NCBI RefSeq assembly: GCF_031143425.1
Contig: NC_090440.1
Location: 337,655,844 to 337,719,843, forward strand
Direction of reading: 5' to 3'
Source: Pleurodeles waltl
Lineage: Eukaryota > Chordata > Amphibia > Caudata > Salamandridae
DNA: 64,000 nucleotides
This document shows positions 36,305-48,895 of the stretch, piece after piece (position 1 is the stretch's first letter; the number at the start of each line of letters is the position of its first letter). Below the pieces are notes generated by a model that was not told where the DNA came from, ran no database searches, and worked only from the letters and a program-made list of their open reading frames with translations. A program made the position numbers and the translations under genes.

Positions 36305-36529
36305 TGACTCCCCCAAGCACCCCTGAAATCCCAATACCCCCCTTCCATACCAGAATCCCCCAACTCCCTTCCAGTACAGCACCCCTCACCCCCTTTTCAG
36401 TACAGCACCCCCCTCCCTGCATACATGCACACACACACACCCCCACACTCCCACCGCACCCCAGCGTAATTTTGGCGCCCGTGGCTTCGGCGGTCCTCTC
36501 AGAAGACTGCCAAAGTCACAATGAGGGCC
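36305..36529. mobile_element. Short Harbinger-like MITE end with C-rich interior
   Basis: The right end reads CGGCGGTCCTCTCAGAAGAC then AAAGTCACAATGAGGGCC and TTA (36530-36532), matching the right ends of Harbinger-1 and its MITEs. The interior is CCCC/CACAC-rich simple sequence, including a (CA)n near 36430. The left boundary is uncertain. Confidence 0.5.
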
Positions 36530-37479
36530 TTAATGTACATTTCAAAGATGTGGTTATATCTGCACACATTCACTTTTCAGATTAAACATAAACGTGGAAA
36601 AGAGGAATGCAATGTACTTCAATACATGCAACTTAAATAATAAATGCAAACATGTGAATACCGTATACATGTAATCACTTTATATGAACATTAGTGTGCA
36701 CGTGATAAAACTTCAGTCTTTCAGTGACTACATTACATTAATATGTCTAAATATTCACACATATTAATATTGTTATATAATATTAAAGGTACATGCGTAT
36801 TTTGTGTGTTAAGGATGAAGTCTAAATTGTGCTACTTTAATTTATATGTTTTGCGACCTAGTAGAAGTTAATTGCTGCATGTCAAGAACTAGTTCGTAAG
36901 ACTCAGATTTAATGACAAAATATTGTTGGCTAAAGATATTACATATCGTTAGTGGTAAATAAAAGCAAATATATGGATGTGATAATGTGTAGAATGACTA
37001 TTCATGCACATTTAAGTAAACAAAATGTCATTCCAGTTACAGCAACACCTCAAATCAAACTCATATTAGAATAAGGCAAAACAACAACAGCTCTAGAGCA
37101 CAACAAGACCACATAACATAACAATACAACAATGTGAAAATTACACAACATGAAATACACAAAACAGCACAACACAATACACCCAAAACCCAACAAAGCA
37201 ATACAATAACAAAATGATGACAAAAAGGCTAATTCAGCTATACAAACATACCAATACATCATGTTGCTCGAATGTGAATTTTCTTTGAAAAAACAAAAGA
37301 CAAAAGGCATTTGGCAACACAGGAACAGTTGGTTTATTTAAATAGTAAAGCTGGGAGAACAGTTATAGAAACAGGGTCTGAAGTCTGTCTCAACATACAG
37401 GTGGTCTGTACGGTGTTCTACACATTTCTCTGGGCATCATAAAACACTTTCAAATTTATTTTTTAGGTGAAGAATGTGA
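36530..37479. other. AT-rich unassigned DNA
   Basis: The sequence is AT-rich with short A/C-rich runs near 37080-37200. No gene or element is recognised. Confidence 0.4.
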
Positions 37480-38300
37480 GCAGTTGTCTTGTCCTGATAA
37501 CAAATACTGTACAGATGGGACTCAAACTTGCTTGGACATAATATGTCAAAATGACCTCCTCAGCTTCCGACATACAGAAACTCAAAGCCTGCTTCAAACA
37601 TCCAGTCCTGAAGGATGTCAACTCACTCCTGAATGCTCAAACTGTGGTAGACTGAATTTCATCTGTTTGCCAACAGTTTCAGAGAATCATGGCTTCAGAT
37701 ATGACGCTCTAAATTAAATCTAGGCAGTCTTTAGACCCCATATGATAGAACAGGCTAAATCCATCAGATTCATCTTCAGTACTGACCTCTCACTCAAAGC
37801 ACACACTACCAGGAATAACAAAGAAACATTGTTCCAGCTCTCCTTCCTGAAATAACTGAAACAGTTTCTACTGGAAGAATACTTCAGGATTGCAATTCAA
37901 GCCCTCTCCCTTTCCCATGTACCTTTGAAAGCAATCCCCTTTTCATCAATCTTCTAAAGTTCACTGTCACTCCTCTGTTAGGCATTGTTCGGGCAGCTTC
38001 AAAGATCGTCAAGGGCCTAAACAAATTCAAACCTACCACTCCCATAGTATTGGAACTACATTAGATCCCTCTGTAAGTCTGTATCATCTTAAAATACAGC
38101 TACACAACATAGAAGGCCCTCAATACCAAGATCCAAGTCCACCTAACAACTAAAAATCTGTGGAGGACTATGCCAGATGAAGATGCTCTAGACTGTATAC
38201 TAATCATAGGAAGGAGAATCCAGAAGGTAAGCTTTTTCAGCTTAGGATCTGATAGTCGGACGTCTCCCCCCCCATTAAGGAACTCTGTTGTAGCCTATTA
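37480..38300 (+). pseudogene. CR1/L2-type LINE reverse transcriptase 3' part, decayed
   Basis: The plus-strand reading around FSTDLSLKAH, LFQLSFLK and LKQFLLEEYFRIAIQALSLS (about 37775-37920) fits the D..L..K.HI and L..FL motifs after the polymerase active site. It is followed by TPLLGIVRAASKIVKGLNKF and TPIVLELH, which match the C-terminal thumb of CR1/L2-type LINEs (NSAARLV..LPK..H.TP.L..LHWLP). Stops interrupt nearly every 30 codons. Confidence 0.6.
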
Positions 38301-38684
38301 ACCCACCTATTTCCTTGTCCCCTTGTATACGTCCCTATGGTTTGCCGCCGCCCATTGCTCTGTTGGTCACTAACAAGGTTTGCGCTATGAAAGTACTAAA
38401 AACAACAGTATTTCTCTTATGGAAGCCTGATTGTGCTTATCCTCCATACCTTAATTTAGCATTAAGATATAGCATTGTATTTCATTCCATTCCATCCCAT
38501 TCCACATGTTTCTTCACATCATTGAAACAGAAAAACTGGTGGTGAAGATCACAAAGACAACACTGCCTGTAACTTCCACTAGAAAAAGATGAAAAGACCT
38601 CAAACATACCTCCTCATATAATTCAATCCTTCCAATCATACCTGTTATTCTACTACCAATGTATTTCTGTTCCCAACTTGTGGA

Positions 38685-38905
38685 AGAGGATGCAGTATAA
38701 TGGCCTGAGCTGCTGACTTTGAAATGGGGCAACTAGGTTCAAGCCTAAATGTAAACTATTCTGGGCAACTACTTTAATCTCCTAATGCCTACAAAAATAT
38801 GAATGTGTCCTTGTGTAATGTAAATGGTGTTCATGTAAAGTGTTCCAATACCTTTGGGTCTAGTTTGCACTCTATAAAACTGCAAATAATAAAATATTGC
38901 ATCTA
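38685..38905 (+). mobile_element. tRNA-derived SINE with L2-like tail
   Basis: A Pol III B-box match, GGTTCAAGCC (38736-38745), sits about 50 bp after a diverged A-box-like GTATAATGGCCTGAG. The body GGGCAACTACTTTAATCTCC resembles the MIR/CORE-type GGGCAAGT.ACTTAA.CTC word. The 3' end, TATAAAACTGCAAATAATAAA, resembles an L2-type tail. It lies near LINE remnants of a compatible type. Confidence 0.55.
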
Positions 38906-39839
38906 GACCTGAATTTCTTAAAGAAATTAAACATACCTTTCTCTAACCGTTGCTGCTTGGATTGGTCAAACCACTTCTTCTTTGTTTCATTGATTCTACC
39001 ATACCCCCCTCCCCCATTGGTGTACAGAAAAGAGAAATGGAAAATTAAGAGATTTCACATATATTAATAATTAGGAGTGGCAAATCAACAGGACTGAGTT
39101 TAACGTGCTAACACAAGTAAATGCTGAGTAATAAAACAATAGAGCAGAGGCAGAGGAAGCACAACGGGTTGATCGAGGCTGCACAAATGGTCTGTTGGCA
39201 TTTGTGAATGTCTGTTTGTACATCACAATAAAGTCCTTTCGACGTTGTCAACGCGTATCTTCTTGTGCTGTGGCCTGCATCATGAAGTCAGGTAACCCTG
39301 CAGCATTACACCGCCCTCCAGTTTCATAAAAAAGCAAAAGTTCCAGGTGTACCTCTTTTTGTATTTTAGTGTCAACTCAAATTAAACTACTTAAAAAATG
39401 TAGAGTATTGTATACCTAGCTGAACTGTGTCTTGTTCTCAGTTTATTTTCTTAATATCCTCACCTTCATGAACTATTACTGCTTCTGCTATCAAAATATT
39501 AATTTGCTAAATTATAGAAATAATACTTTTTTTAAATAAAATAATGTAGTCAGATATGTTGCATGGCTCTGCCTTCTGGGTACTTTCCTGTTGTGTTTTA
39601 CTACCTTAGATACAGTACCTGTAGAAAGCACAGTTCACTTTGCCTTTAAATATACTATTTGAAAAATTATCTTCTGATAATCACCTTAAACACAGGATCC
39701 AGGCAAAGGCCTTGATCGTTGACAGCAAGTGAAATCCTTATCACTAGGTTCCATGCTTTGGAAGAGGGTAAATGTTATATTTACTCTCTAAAAATAAAAT
39801 TTACAATCTATGGAATTTGATTTTTGCAAGAAACATTAA
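38906..39839. other. Unassigned DNA, with possible LTR-like U5 segment
   Basis: No gene is seen. At 39227 an AATAAA polyadenylation word is followed by CTTTCGACGTTGTCAACGCG and then TGCTGTGGCC, a layout reminiscent of the R-U5 part of a retroviral-type LTR. No second LTR or coding region is found, so this stays a weak suggestion. Confidence 0.3.
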
Positions 39840-40355
39840 GGCATAATTAAGAGCCCCTAGCGCCATTCCAATGCCACATTAGCATATTGTTTTTATGCTA
39901 ATGTGGCATTAGAAAGCCAAAAATGTTGCACTGTATTTACAAAGTGGTGCAAAGCATGCAGTGTGCCACTTTGTAACCCTTTGCACTACATTATGCCTGC
40001 ACCAGGCATAATGTATGCAAAGGGGGCATTACCCTATTAAGGGGGACAAAACAATGGTGCAAAGATATCTAACAGATTTCTTTGCATCATTTATTTCTGG
40101 CGCTTTTAACGCCTGCTCAGATCACGTGTGAAATGGAGACTTCCATTGGTTACAATGGGCCTCTCGGTGCATTGCAGGATTAGTGTAAAAAAAAATTATG
40201 CTAATCCTACAATAGGCCAGACTAGCTTCAACATTTTTGACGCTAGTCCCCTAACTACCACCATGGTGCGCCATATTTTAAATATGGCACACACATGGTG
40301 GCAATGGGGGGGCACTAAGGGGCGCAAGAAAAGGGGAGCCATACTATGTGCAGTG
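39840..40355. mobile_element. Hairpin MITE, relative of 26770-27248, right end truncated
   Basis: It starts GGCATAATTAAGAGCCCC after TAA (39837-39839), the inverse of the right end of the 26770 MITE. It contains strong palindromes: AATGCCACATTAGCATA with TATGCTAATGTGGCATT, and CATTATGCC with GGCATAATG. The expected right terminus is not present. Confidence 0.65.
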
Positions 40356-40875
40356 CAATGAACTCGCTGACACAGTTAGAAAGGTTTTCAAATACAATTT
40401 TGTAATACTAATAAACAGAAACAATAATTGGCATTTGTGTTTTATGCAGATAAGACCCACAAGCACTTCACAGTCTGTCAATTCATTATGTTTTGTTACT
40501 GAGCTTGTTTGATAAAACATATTTTTACACAGATTAAGGTACTCTGATAGGAAAATAAAGGGCATTGCTCAGAGAAATTGTATTTCACCTTCAATGTTGT
40601 TCATTGTTATCCGTCTAATGTTCCTTCCCATTGGTTTTACAGTGCAGCTCTGTAGATAAGATTTAAATGACTGGGAAAAAGAGTATATGTATGCATCTGC
40701 TAAACTAAATTTCACAAATTCTAATACGGTATAACCTTTTTGAATATTGGTTGCTTTAGTTGTCACAATCCTTAGATATCTTGATATTGTGAGCAAGGTC
40801 AATCCCATTTTCTTTACTTCTCTTGTAGGTTACTCTCTTGCTGTATTTATTGCAGAAGAGTGAATTTAAGCTAGT
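40356..40875. other. Unassigned DNA
   Basis: AT-rich sequence between a MITE and LTR-3. Nothing is recognised. Confidence 0.4.
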
Positions 40876-42495
40876 TGTGAGGGAAAAGGGGACATGAAAT
40901 TAAGAAAGACAGAAAGAGTGGGACACTTGGCCAACAGACTGCAGCCTACAAATTGTAAAGGTTGAGCTGTTCCCTGCCCCATTTACATTTCAAAGGGCTA
41001 CCTCCAGTCCACACACAAAGGAACCTGACACCAGAATTATGTTATCCCAGACTGCTTAGAGCCTTGGCAGGGGAAGGGAAGAATCTTCCAGAATGAGATA
41101 TGAGAGTAGACAGGGTGTCACCCCATTTGAGAGGTTGGCCCCAGGTATAAATATTGGACCTGCTGATCCACCTTTTCAATACACTTCTGCACCTGTGGAA
41201 GACTTCAGAAGGACAGGGTTACACTCCAGAACACTGCCATGCTGCTTGAGCCTACCTTGATCTTCAGAGGACTGCCCTGCTGTTATCAAAGGACTGCCCT
41301 GTTGCTTTAGACCTTCCTTGTTCTTCTATGGATTGTCCTGCTACCTAAGTTCTTCCTTGCTGCTTGAAGAAAAAAGGACTATCTCCTTGAACCCAGGACT
41401 ACTGGAGTGATTTCAAGTTCTATTTGGCTGGCCTCCTTTGTGAGCTACAGAGGCATAACACCTCTATAGACCTTGAATCCTGCAACTGGCCTCTTCTGGA
41501 GTGAGTTCTAACCCCCCCAAGTGGTGCACCCCAGGTGCTGGACCCTTAGATGTGGTGTTAGAGGTGCTGCTTCTGCCTAACCCTAAAAGTTGAGACCAAC
41601 AGAATACCATGACCTACCTTTTAGCTGATCTACCAAGGTACACCGCTGGTCGACCTTACTTCGCGATAACACCAGCTACGTTTTTCTGTGCAGCAGAACA
41701 TCCTATTAAGCAGGACCTCCAAGCAATGGTATCCGGGCTCATTATGCCCTCTTCGACTATGGCTTACAGCTTTGTTCTGTGGGAAGTTTTCAACTTTAAA
41801 CTTTCAAAATGTTGTTTAAGTACGAAGATAAAAATCTTTCCGGGCTACGAGGTTACAGGTTCCCCATGGATGAACTTCTCAGCCTGAAAATTTGATTTCT
41901 ACCTCTCAGGGTTTTTTCTGCCATCGTCGACTGCTTCACTGAGACCTCACCCAGCGACAATGAAAGCATGCTGCCTTGCCATGCTGAACTTTACCTTCCC
42001 CTGGACTCAGAATTTTTTTGAAGTTTGAAGGTAAGCCAAGACCGGCCCCAGATACCTTGTGTATCTAATCCATGCTCCAATGCGCCAAGTCTTAACTTAT
42101 GACTTTTCCCCAGTTTTGCACGGCCAGATACCCACAGTTGATACTTTGATCTCTTAGGTGCTAGAGATTAGCAAAAATTCTATAAATTTATACCTCTGGG
42201 CCTATAGATTTGATATATTTTGTTTTTGTATCTTTTTATTCATTAAAATTAAAATGTTCTCTATTTTTCCCAGTTGGTATGGGAGCTTTCTAGTGTGGTG
42301 TCTTTATTACTGTTTGTGTGCTGCATAAGTAATTAACACAGTACCTCTAAATTAAGCCTGACTCCTTCTCTGCCAAAATAACAGAAGGGTAAGCAAAGGC
42401 TAATTTTGTGATTTTTTTGGGTCACCCTGACAAGGATTGTGGTTGCTGCATGAGAAGGGTTTACACCCCTTCAACCAAAATCATGATTTCTCACA
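40876..42495 (+). mobile_element. LTR-3: solo Gypsy-type LTR, about 1620 bp
   Basis: Ends TGTGAGGGA and TTTCTCACA form a short inverted pair with TG..CA. The final 300 bp align with LTR-1 and LTR-2 (TTCTCTATTTTTCCCAG, GTGGTGTCTTTATTACTG, TTAAGCCTGACTCCTTCT). Flanks CTAGT and CTTAC share three of five bases, an eroded target duplication at best. No internal coding region follows. Confidence 0.6.
41146..41153 (+). promoter_or_regulatory. TATA-like box of LTR-3
   Basis: TATAAATA in CCAGGTATAAATATTGG, 270 bp into the LTR. The position is compatible with an LTR promoter. Confidence 0.5.
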
Positions 42496-44271
42496 CTTAC
42501 CAAATAAAGTGAGGAGCCACACCGTAACTAGTCCCCAGGCAAACCTGGAACATTGCTTGAAAATTAAAGTAGGGAAGTGCTCTATCACACTGGGAAGCAG
42601 ATTTGTACTGTCTACACAGAGTAGTCCTAAGCACAAGTTAAATACACTAGTTAAACAAAAGGGCACAGGAAAATAGTCTCAGAAAGGGAAACCAAGGGTA
42701 CTGATAAAGGCAAACTAATGTTAAGGAATGAATACGGTTGCAAACTGGTGCTAAATGTGAGGGAGTTGAAACAACCAATGTTGCCAATCAATAGTCTATG
42801 GGTGAGATAAACCTTTCTAGGGCTGTGGCTCATCTGACCTGGATGCCAACTAGAACCTTATAATGACTGTGGCAATGTGTTTTAGACACAACTCGGGGAA
42901 ATTTTGTGTGTCATGATTGTAGTTTCCATTGCTTTCTTGTGTGGTGTCTTTCCCAGAGACTTGAGTTGTACCTTAATGGAAATAGATTTCATCCTTTGTT
43001 CTCTAGTCCAAGGAGCTAATTTCAATGCTTAACATTGACTCTCAGGTTGCAACTAGGTATGGATGTCTAGGTCTTCACACTCTTAGTTTGCCAGAGACAG
43101 ACGGAGACCCATTCCAGTAGCCACATTGGCACTGACTCTAGGGAGTGCTGAGCAGATAGTGCCTTCTAGAGGAAGCCCAAAAGAAAGAAAAAAACCCTAG
43201 GCAAAAGCTCCAAAATGTCAGTGAGGTTCAAGGGCTGGACAGAGCAACTTGGATCAAGGATGAAAAAGCGACTTGAGGATGAAAAAGACAAACTCATCTG
43301 GAATCAGAAGTCAGGCATCACAGAGAAGAAGCTTAAGAGTCAAGAAGGCATTAAATGAAAGTAATGCTGGAGGTCAAGAGTTACAAATTCCAGGGAAACT
43401 CCCAAGAGAAGTTCACGAGCGAGGGAAAAAAAATTAGAACTACTCAAAGTGCAGTGACTGAATAAGAAGAGAAGAATCCCAGCTTTTGTAGGTCAAATAC
43501 CAGAAGTTACAATAGGAACAATCTGCAATTCATATTGGATTGAGTAACACTCATAGGATTCTACAAAGTGGTGGCCACCTTCGATATGACTCAATATAAC
43601 TTTCAAGGGATGCTCACTAAGGAACTCTGGGAATAGGAGAAGTCCTGTAAATGGAGGCACTCAATGCATCTCTGAATGAAGAACCCCCAGGGAGAGGAGC
43701 GACAGAAAAGAAGACTGTTTCAGCAGGCTGGCCAGCAAGAGGTAAGTTTATGAAAGGAATGGATGGTCCACCACCACTCCTACACAGAGAGAGCAGTGCA
43801 CCCCATCTGCCAAGAGGTGTTCAAGAGGAGATGGTAGGCAGGATGTCATCTGTTGCATTGGTGCAACAGTTTTCTACCACACCCCACAAAGCTCCTGGAT
43901 TGTCTGGGAATTTTATAAAGAAGCATTGTACCAGAGTTGGGACGTGAACTGGAGTGGCACCTTTCCCAGGCGTTTCGCTTGGTGGGCATTGAGTCCAATG
44001 AATCAAAAATTGTAGCTTTTTTCTAAAGAGGAGAGAATAAGAAATGTTTTGAAATTCAAATTCTCATACATTGTTTACTAGAATTGGTGAAGGCAAAGAA
44101 AAAAGATGTCACAAATAAATCAACACAATAAGGATTCAATTGAGATGGGTGAAAAACTGGATGAATCTTCCAATTCAGAGGCAACTAGAGATTGAGGGCT
44201 ACCTCAAAATTGGGGTTGAATTTGTTCAGAGAATGATGAAAGAGCAAACTTTTGGATGACCGCCACACTAT
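42496..44271. other. Unassigned DNA
   Basis: No polymerase, gag or Harbinger motif is recognised, although the position after LTR-3 would suit an eroded internal region. Open frames are under 100 codons and featureless. Confidence 0.4.
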
Positions 44272-44759
44272 GGGCCTCATTATGACCCTGGCGGGCGGCG
44301 GAGGCCGCCCGCCAGGATCCCGCCCTCCATATTACCGCGCCGCGGTCAAAAGACCGCGGCGGGTATTACGAGTTTTCCCCTGGGCTGGCGGGCGGTTCCA
44401 GTAAAACCGCCCGCCAGCCCAGGGGAAAACGACCTTCCCACGAGGATGCCGGCTCGTAATCGAGCCGGCGGAGTGGGTAGGTGCGACGGGTGCAGTGGCA
44501 CCCGTCGCGTATTTCAGTGTCTGCAAGGCAGACACTGAAATACCTTGCGGGCCCTCTTACGGGGGCCCCTGCCGTGCCCATGCCATGGAGGATTCCAAAG
44601 AGCAGCGGAAAGTCAGCGGGAGACCGCTGACTTTCCGCTTCTGACCGCGGCTGAACCGCCGCGGTCAGAATGCTCATTGGAGCACCGCCAGCCTGTTGGC
44701 GGTGCTCCCGTGGTCGGTGGCCCTGGCGGCCACCGGCCGCCAGGGTCAGAATGACCCTC
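44272..44759. mobile_element. 488 bp GC-rich MITE tiled by hairpins
   Basis: Termini GGGCCTCATTATGACC and inverted GAGGGTCATTCTGACC match the Harbinger family, with TAT on both sides (44269-44271 and 44760-44762). Almost the whole length is a chain of inverted repeats. Examples: TTTTCCCCTGGGCTGGCGGG with its complement, GCCGGCTCG with CGAGCCGGC, TATTTCAGTGTCTGC with its complement, and GCGGAAAGTCAGCGG with its complement. It has no coding capacity and was presumably moved by a Harbinger transposase. Confidence 0.9.
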
Positions 44760-45050
44760 TATGTCTATGGAGGAAAAGGACAAAGATGTATATTAGCATA
44801 GAGTTACATCCTTCTTTTCGAATCCTGAAGTTTAGATAGAATCATATGTGTTATGTTTTGTAATTGTCTGACAAAACTAGCGGCAGCTAGCACCAAATTA
44901 GAACCTCGAAATCCTCAAGGAAAGTTCTTATGAGGGCCAGGGAGGGGTTTCAGTTATGCTGGAGTAATGGAAGACACTAACGCGATTATTTCTGCTTGTG
45001 TAATGAGGAGTAATTTGGAGGAAAATCATCTTACCACCAGAGCAAATTTA
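44760..45050. other. Unassigned flank of two MITEs
   Basis: Nothing coding. The last 100 bp belong to the dispersed TAATTACTCC-type repeat, which the next element interrupts. Confidence 0.4.
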
Positions 45051-45944
45051 GGCCCATATTTCAGAAAAATGCAGCAAAACTGTGCTTGTGCACTTGTGTG
45101 TCTTATTTCTAATGAAGCTAATGCCATTCCCTAACTCCATCTGTGTGTCATATTTATATAATGACTCAAGGTGGTGCTAAAGAATGGCTAGCGTCTCAAA
45201 TAAGACGCTAGCCAGTGACAGATGATGTTATGGGAAATGGCGCCAGTGGGTCAAAAATGATGTTAAGCTGATTAGCGGCAAAATATCTACCAATAGTCAG
45301 CCTAGTGTCATTTTTTGATGCACAAGCAGCCAAAAAATGACTCCTGTCTAGGTATAGACAGGAGTCATTACCACTACCCCAGTGCCCACCACAGGGGACC
45401 AGTGTCCCCAGGGCAAGCCCAAAATACCAGTGCCAGCCAGGGGGCTCCATGTAAGGGGCCCCCAGTGGCACACCACACACATACACATACACTTACCTGC
45501 AACTTACCTGGTATGGGCTCCCTCCTTCTGTGGTGTCCCTGTGGGGTGGGTGGTGGTGATGCTGGTGGTTTGTGCCCATTCCATAGTGTTTTCCCATGGA
45601 AATGCGCCTACCTGCACATTAATGCCTGGTCTGACCAGGCATTAAATACCAGCTCAATGCAGGCTTAGGGACATTATTTAGATCCGCCTCCCACTTGCGT
45701 GTCAGTTCAGCGTCAGGTGTTAAATATGGGGCAGGGGGGCTAGCATCATTTTTAGGAAGGGAATGCCTACCTTGCATCTCACTGACGCAAGGTGGGTTGG
45801 CACTTCCTAGAAATCGAGCTAACTCCAATATTTTGATGCTAGATGGGTCTAGTGTCAGAATATAAATATGGAGTTAAGTTAGCGCCACTTTAGCATCAGA
45901 ATTAATGATGTTAAGGCAATGCTAACCTTCCATAAATATGGGCC
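45051..45944. mobile_element. 894 bp non-autonomous element with TTA duplication
   Basis: TTA flanks both ends (45048-45050 and 45945-45947). Termini GGCCCATATTTCAG and inverted GGCCCATATTTATGG agree over 11 bases. Interior inverted repeats include TAGCGTCTCA with TAAGACGCTA and ATGACTCCTGTCTA with TAGACAGGAGTCAT. No protein is encoded. Confidence 0.85.
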
Positions 45945-45947
45945 TTA

Positions 45948-46200
45948 GTGAGCTGGAGCAGCTGCTCACATTCTGTTGCATTTACTACTATTTCTTAGAG
46001 CAAAACTCATTCTTTCAGCCCTTTTTGAAACAAGGCGGCATTTTGCTTTAAGAAAAAGTGCTAAATGCAGAATTATTTGTCCTGCATAATTATGCGTAAT
46101 TTTATGGAATTCATAGGTAATGCCAGATTATGTTACACTGATTTACACAAGTTACTCTCACCCCTAGCACTGTGGTGAGGACCTGGACGATTTCAAAAGG
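45948..46200. repeat. Continuation of dispersed repeat
   Basis: It shares GCATTTTGC, AGTGCTAAATGC and TAATTATGCGTAAT-type words with 1015-1680. Confidence 0.4.
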
Positions 46201-46224
46201 GTAAAATGTGATTGGCACTGTGGA

Positions 46225-46640
46225 TGTCATGATAATAGGAAAATAGAGCTAATGCAATTACCAGGACATCAAAGATATTGTTCAAGACATTGGTTGAGTC
46301 TCTTCTTGGTCGGACCACTGGGCTGGGGATGGAAACTGAGAGAAAGCCGCCCAATCTGGAATGACTTTCAAAAGTGAGAAATGCACTGGAGTCCTTGATC
46401 CTACATGTTTATTTGAGGCAAACAGTTTGAAGCATGAAGTTCTTGTAAATAATTTCACCCAAAGTCTTTGCTGCAGTTAGTTTCAAACTGCAAAGTAAGC
46501 TATTTTAGTAAAGGAGTCAACAGTCACCATGATGATTCTATTACCCTTGGAATAAGTTAATGCCACAATCATCGGAGATAGTGTGCCAAGGTTTGAGTAG
46601 AAATTACAAAAGCTGCAGAAGCCCAGTTTCTCTTTGTTTG
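46225..46640 (-). pseudogene. Ty3/Gypsy integrase core fragment, frameshifted
   Basis: On the minus strand IVALTYSKGNRIIMVTVDSF (near 46600-46530) matches the first catalytic Asp region of retroelement integrases (..LP.S.G...I.VVVDRFSK.AHF). About 300 bp later, in another frame, HPQPSGPTKKRLNQCLEQYL matches the HPQT.GQ.ER.NQ.LE.YL motif that carries the catalytic Glu. The middle Asp region is eroded. No other pol domain is seen nearby. Confidence 0.65.
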
Positions 46641-46739
46641 CTTCCCTGCGTTGTTGTGAAAGTTTAGTAAATATTCTCCTTGGTTTCCATCTTAATGAGA
46701 ATTTGAGGTGGAAGAAGCAGGCCAATCACGAGACAGTTT

Positions 46740-47280
46740 TTCTCTGGGAAATTGTGCACTGGCAAGTGGTTCAGGCAACTATTCTTAATTGGCTTGATTA
46801 TTGTAATTCTCTTTTTTTTGGTGTTCCTCAGGCGGTGGTGATGAAATTAAAGAGTATGCAAAATATGGCAGCCAAGCTAGCTCTTGGGGTGCCCTGATAT
46901 GCTTCATCTTTTCCGGCACTGAATATGATACACTGGCTTGTAGTGGCTAAAAGGATTGTCTTTAAATCTGCTTGTATAGTACACCGTGCTATTCATAACT
47001 CTATCTGAGGTAAAGGTTTTAAGATGTGCATTCCAAATAGGTCCGTTCACTCTATGGATTTATTTTTCTCACAAGTCCCACATTTCTACATGCTCGCCTA
47101 CGAGAAGGTTTTTTTTCAGTGATGGTGGCAAGGCCATGAAACATTCTACCCGTTACCATGCGGAAGATCACTATTTTCTTGCATTTTACAAAGGCTAGAA
47201 AATGTTGTTGCTTAGTCTGTAATCTTTCTTCCATATGGTAGTATTAGGGTTCTTTTTTGTAAGTTTGTTTTACGTAGGTT
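46740..47280 (+). pseudogene. CR1/L2-type LINE C-terminal remnant
   Basis: The plus-strand reading VQATILNWLDYCNSLFFGVP, then KSMQNMAAKLALGVP, matches the LDYCN..L.G.P and Q..AARL.....R motifs after the LINE polymerase core. Later, frame-shifted IHWLVVAKRIVFK matches LHWLPV..RI.FK. It decays into stops by 47280. Confidence 0.7.
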
Positions 47281-48675
47281 TAGGTTGATGTACTAGCTTT
47301 TTGTCTCTCTCAAGGCCAGGACATCTATTTTGATTTTTGTGCGCTTATAAACTCCTAACATAAGCGTAATGTATAACGTTGTGTTATATGTGGAAAATGC
47401 CCTTTGCTCTGTGGTCCATCCTACTAACTGTTTACCTTCTCTGGTGGAGAAATTGGAAAGGTTTTCCAGTGTTTTGCGGTTTAAAGTTAAGTACTTCAAG
47501 TCCCAGGAAATAGGTACGATACTCTTGGATAATTAATACTGCCTCCATGTTCATGACTTTGGCTTCATGTTAACAAAGGGACCATTCGAATACTTGGGTG
47601 TTAATATTGCTCATACATGTGAGGATTTTATGCCTACAATGTTCCTCTCTGTACAAGTAAACGCCTGCCTTTGCAGCACAGGTGTGGGCTCCCTGTGCAG
47701 CCTTAAAAAAAGGCAAACGCTGGAGGTGCCCCCAGAGGAATAGGTGCAACACTCAAAAAACAATAATGTGGACAGGCAGGCACGTGTGATGCCAAAAGAA
47801 AGAGTTTTCAAACACCCCCAAAGCTGCATCATTTTTGTTGGGGTGCTCTGAAGTGCAAAGATCCACTGTAGTTGGGCCTATGGCTGCATCGAAGATTAAT
47901 CATGATCACGTGTCTGTTTAAATTGTCAAACTTTGTCGACAATGGTTATTGATGGCAGTGTAATGTTCAGATTAACAATGAACACATTTAATAATGGTTC
48001 TTAATTCATGGATCCTATAAAGGAACTACGTGTTATTTAACAATGTGGTGACATTCTGACAATGCTATGGGCATGTTCTATATATTAATATGCTGACAAA
48101 AGGAAAAGGTCTGTCTTATATAAAATGAACCCCCCTTATAGTATGATACTACATTTTGTAAAGGGTGCAGGAATTGTGATTATAGGGTTCAACTCCCACT
48201 AGAGGTGAAATGTGGTATAAGAGTGTCACCAAAGGTACTTCCATCTACCTGATATATATATTTGTTGTTTGATGCCTAGTATTTAGTTTTGTCTGTATAA
48301 TAAGCATATGTTTCCTTTATTTTAAAAAAGGAATTGACTGGACAATACTTTAATGAGTATGGTTGTTGCATGCCCGGAAAATGGGGATTCCTAGCCCACA
48401 CCACCTCCCCTGAGAATGCAGTGGACTGCTCTGCTTCGATACCCTGAGAGAGTCAAGTGCTACATTGGGGTACTTGGTTGCCAGTAAGGAGACAATTGTA
48501 GACTCACATCCATCACAATTAATAACCCATTTCTTTCATTATGGTTTTGTAAATAATCAAGCTGGTTTTGAAGATGATATGGGTCAGCAAGAGGAAACAA
48601 TCAATCAATCATATTGTGATCATATTTGTTCAGACCCGAGAAATGTTGTCACATGTAATATGCCCTCAATAGTTA
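47281..48675. other. Unassigned DNA
   Basis: No gene, LINE motif or terminal repeat is recognised. The sequence is AT-rich. Confidence 0.4.
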
Positions 48676-48895
48676 CTAGTGTGGAGTCTGGGAGACAATG
48701 AAGTAGGGTGTTACCTTTCCACCATTCAGATGCCCGCGTACAAGAGACTGAACAGAAGTTTTGAAGTCATTTTGTGGAAGAAACTGTGTCCCTTTATTTA
48801 GAAGGGAGAGCAGGTTCCAGTTTACCTTTGTTTTTTCGTCAATGTGTTGCTTAAGGTTCATGTTGTTGCCCAGGATGAATCCAAGAATCTTAGGA
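48676..48895 (-). pseudogene. CR1/Rex-type LINE RT remnant, downstream part
   Basis: The minus-strand reading KILGFILGNNMNLKQHIDEK then GTQFLPQNDFKTSVQSLVRG fits the LG...D..L....HI and FLP..D....VQ.LV motifs downstream of the polymerase active site. Its upstream continuation lies at 52440-52085, on the far side of a hairpin element and LTR-4. Confidence 0.7.

Noticed and set aside
39221..39320. A retroviral-type LTR end (AATAAA followed by a GTTGTCAACGCG-like segment)
   Set aside because: Only about 100 bp fit. No paired LTR, target duplication or coding remnant was found, so it is mentioned only as a weak possibility in an unassigned region.
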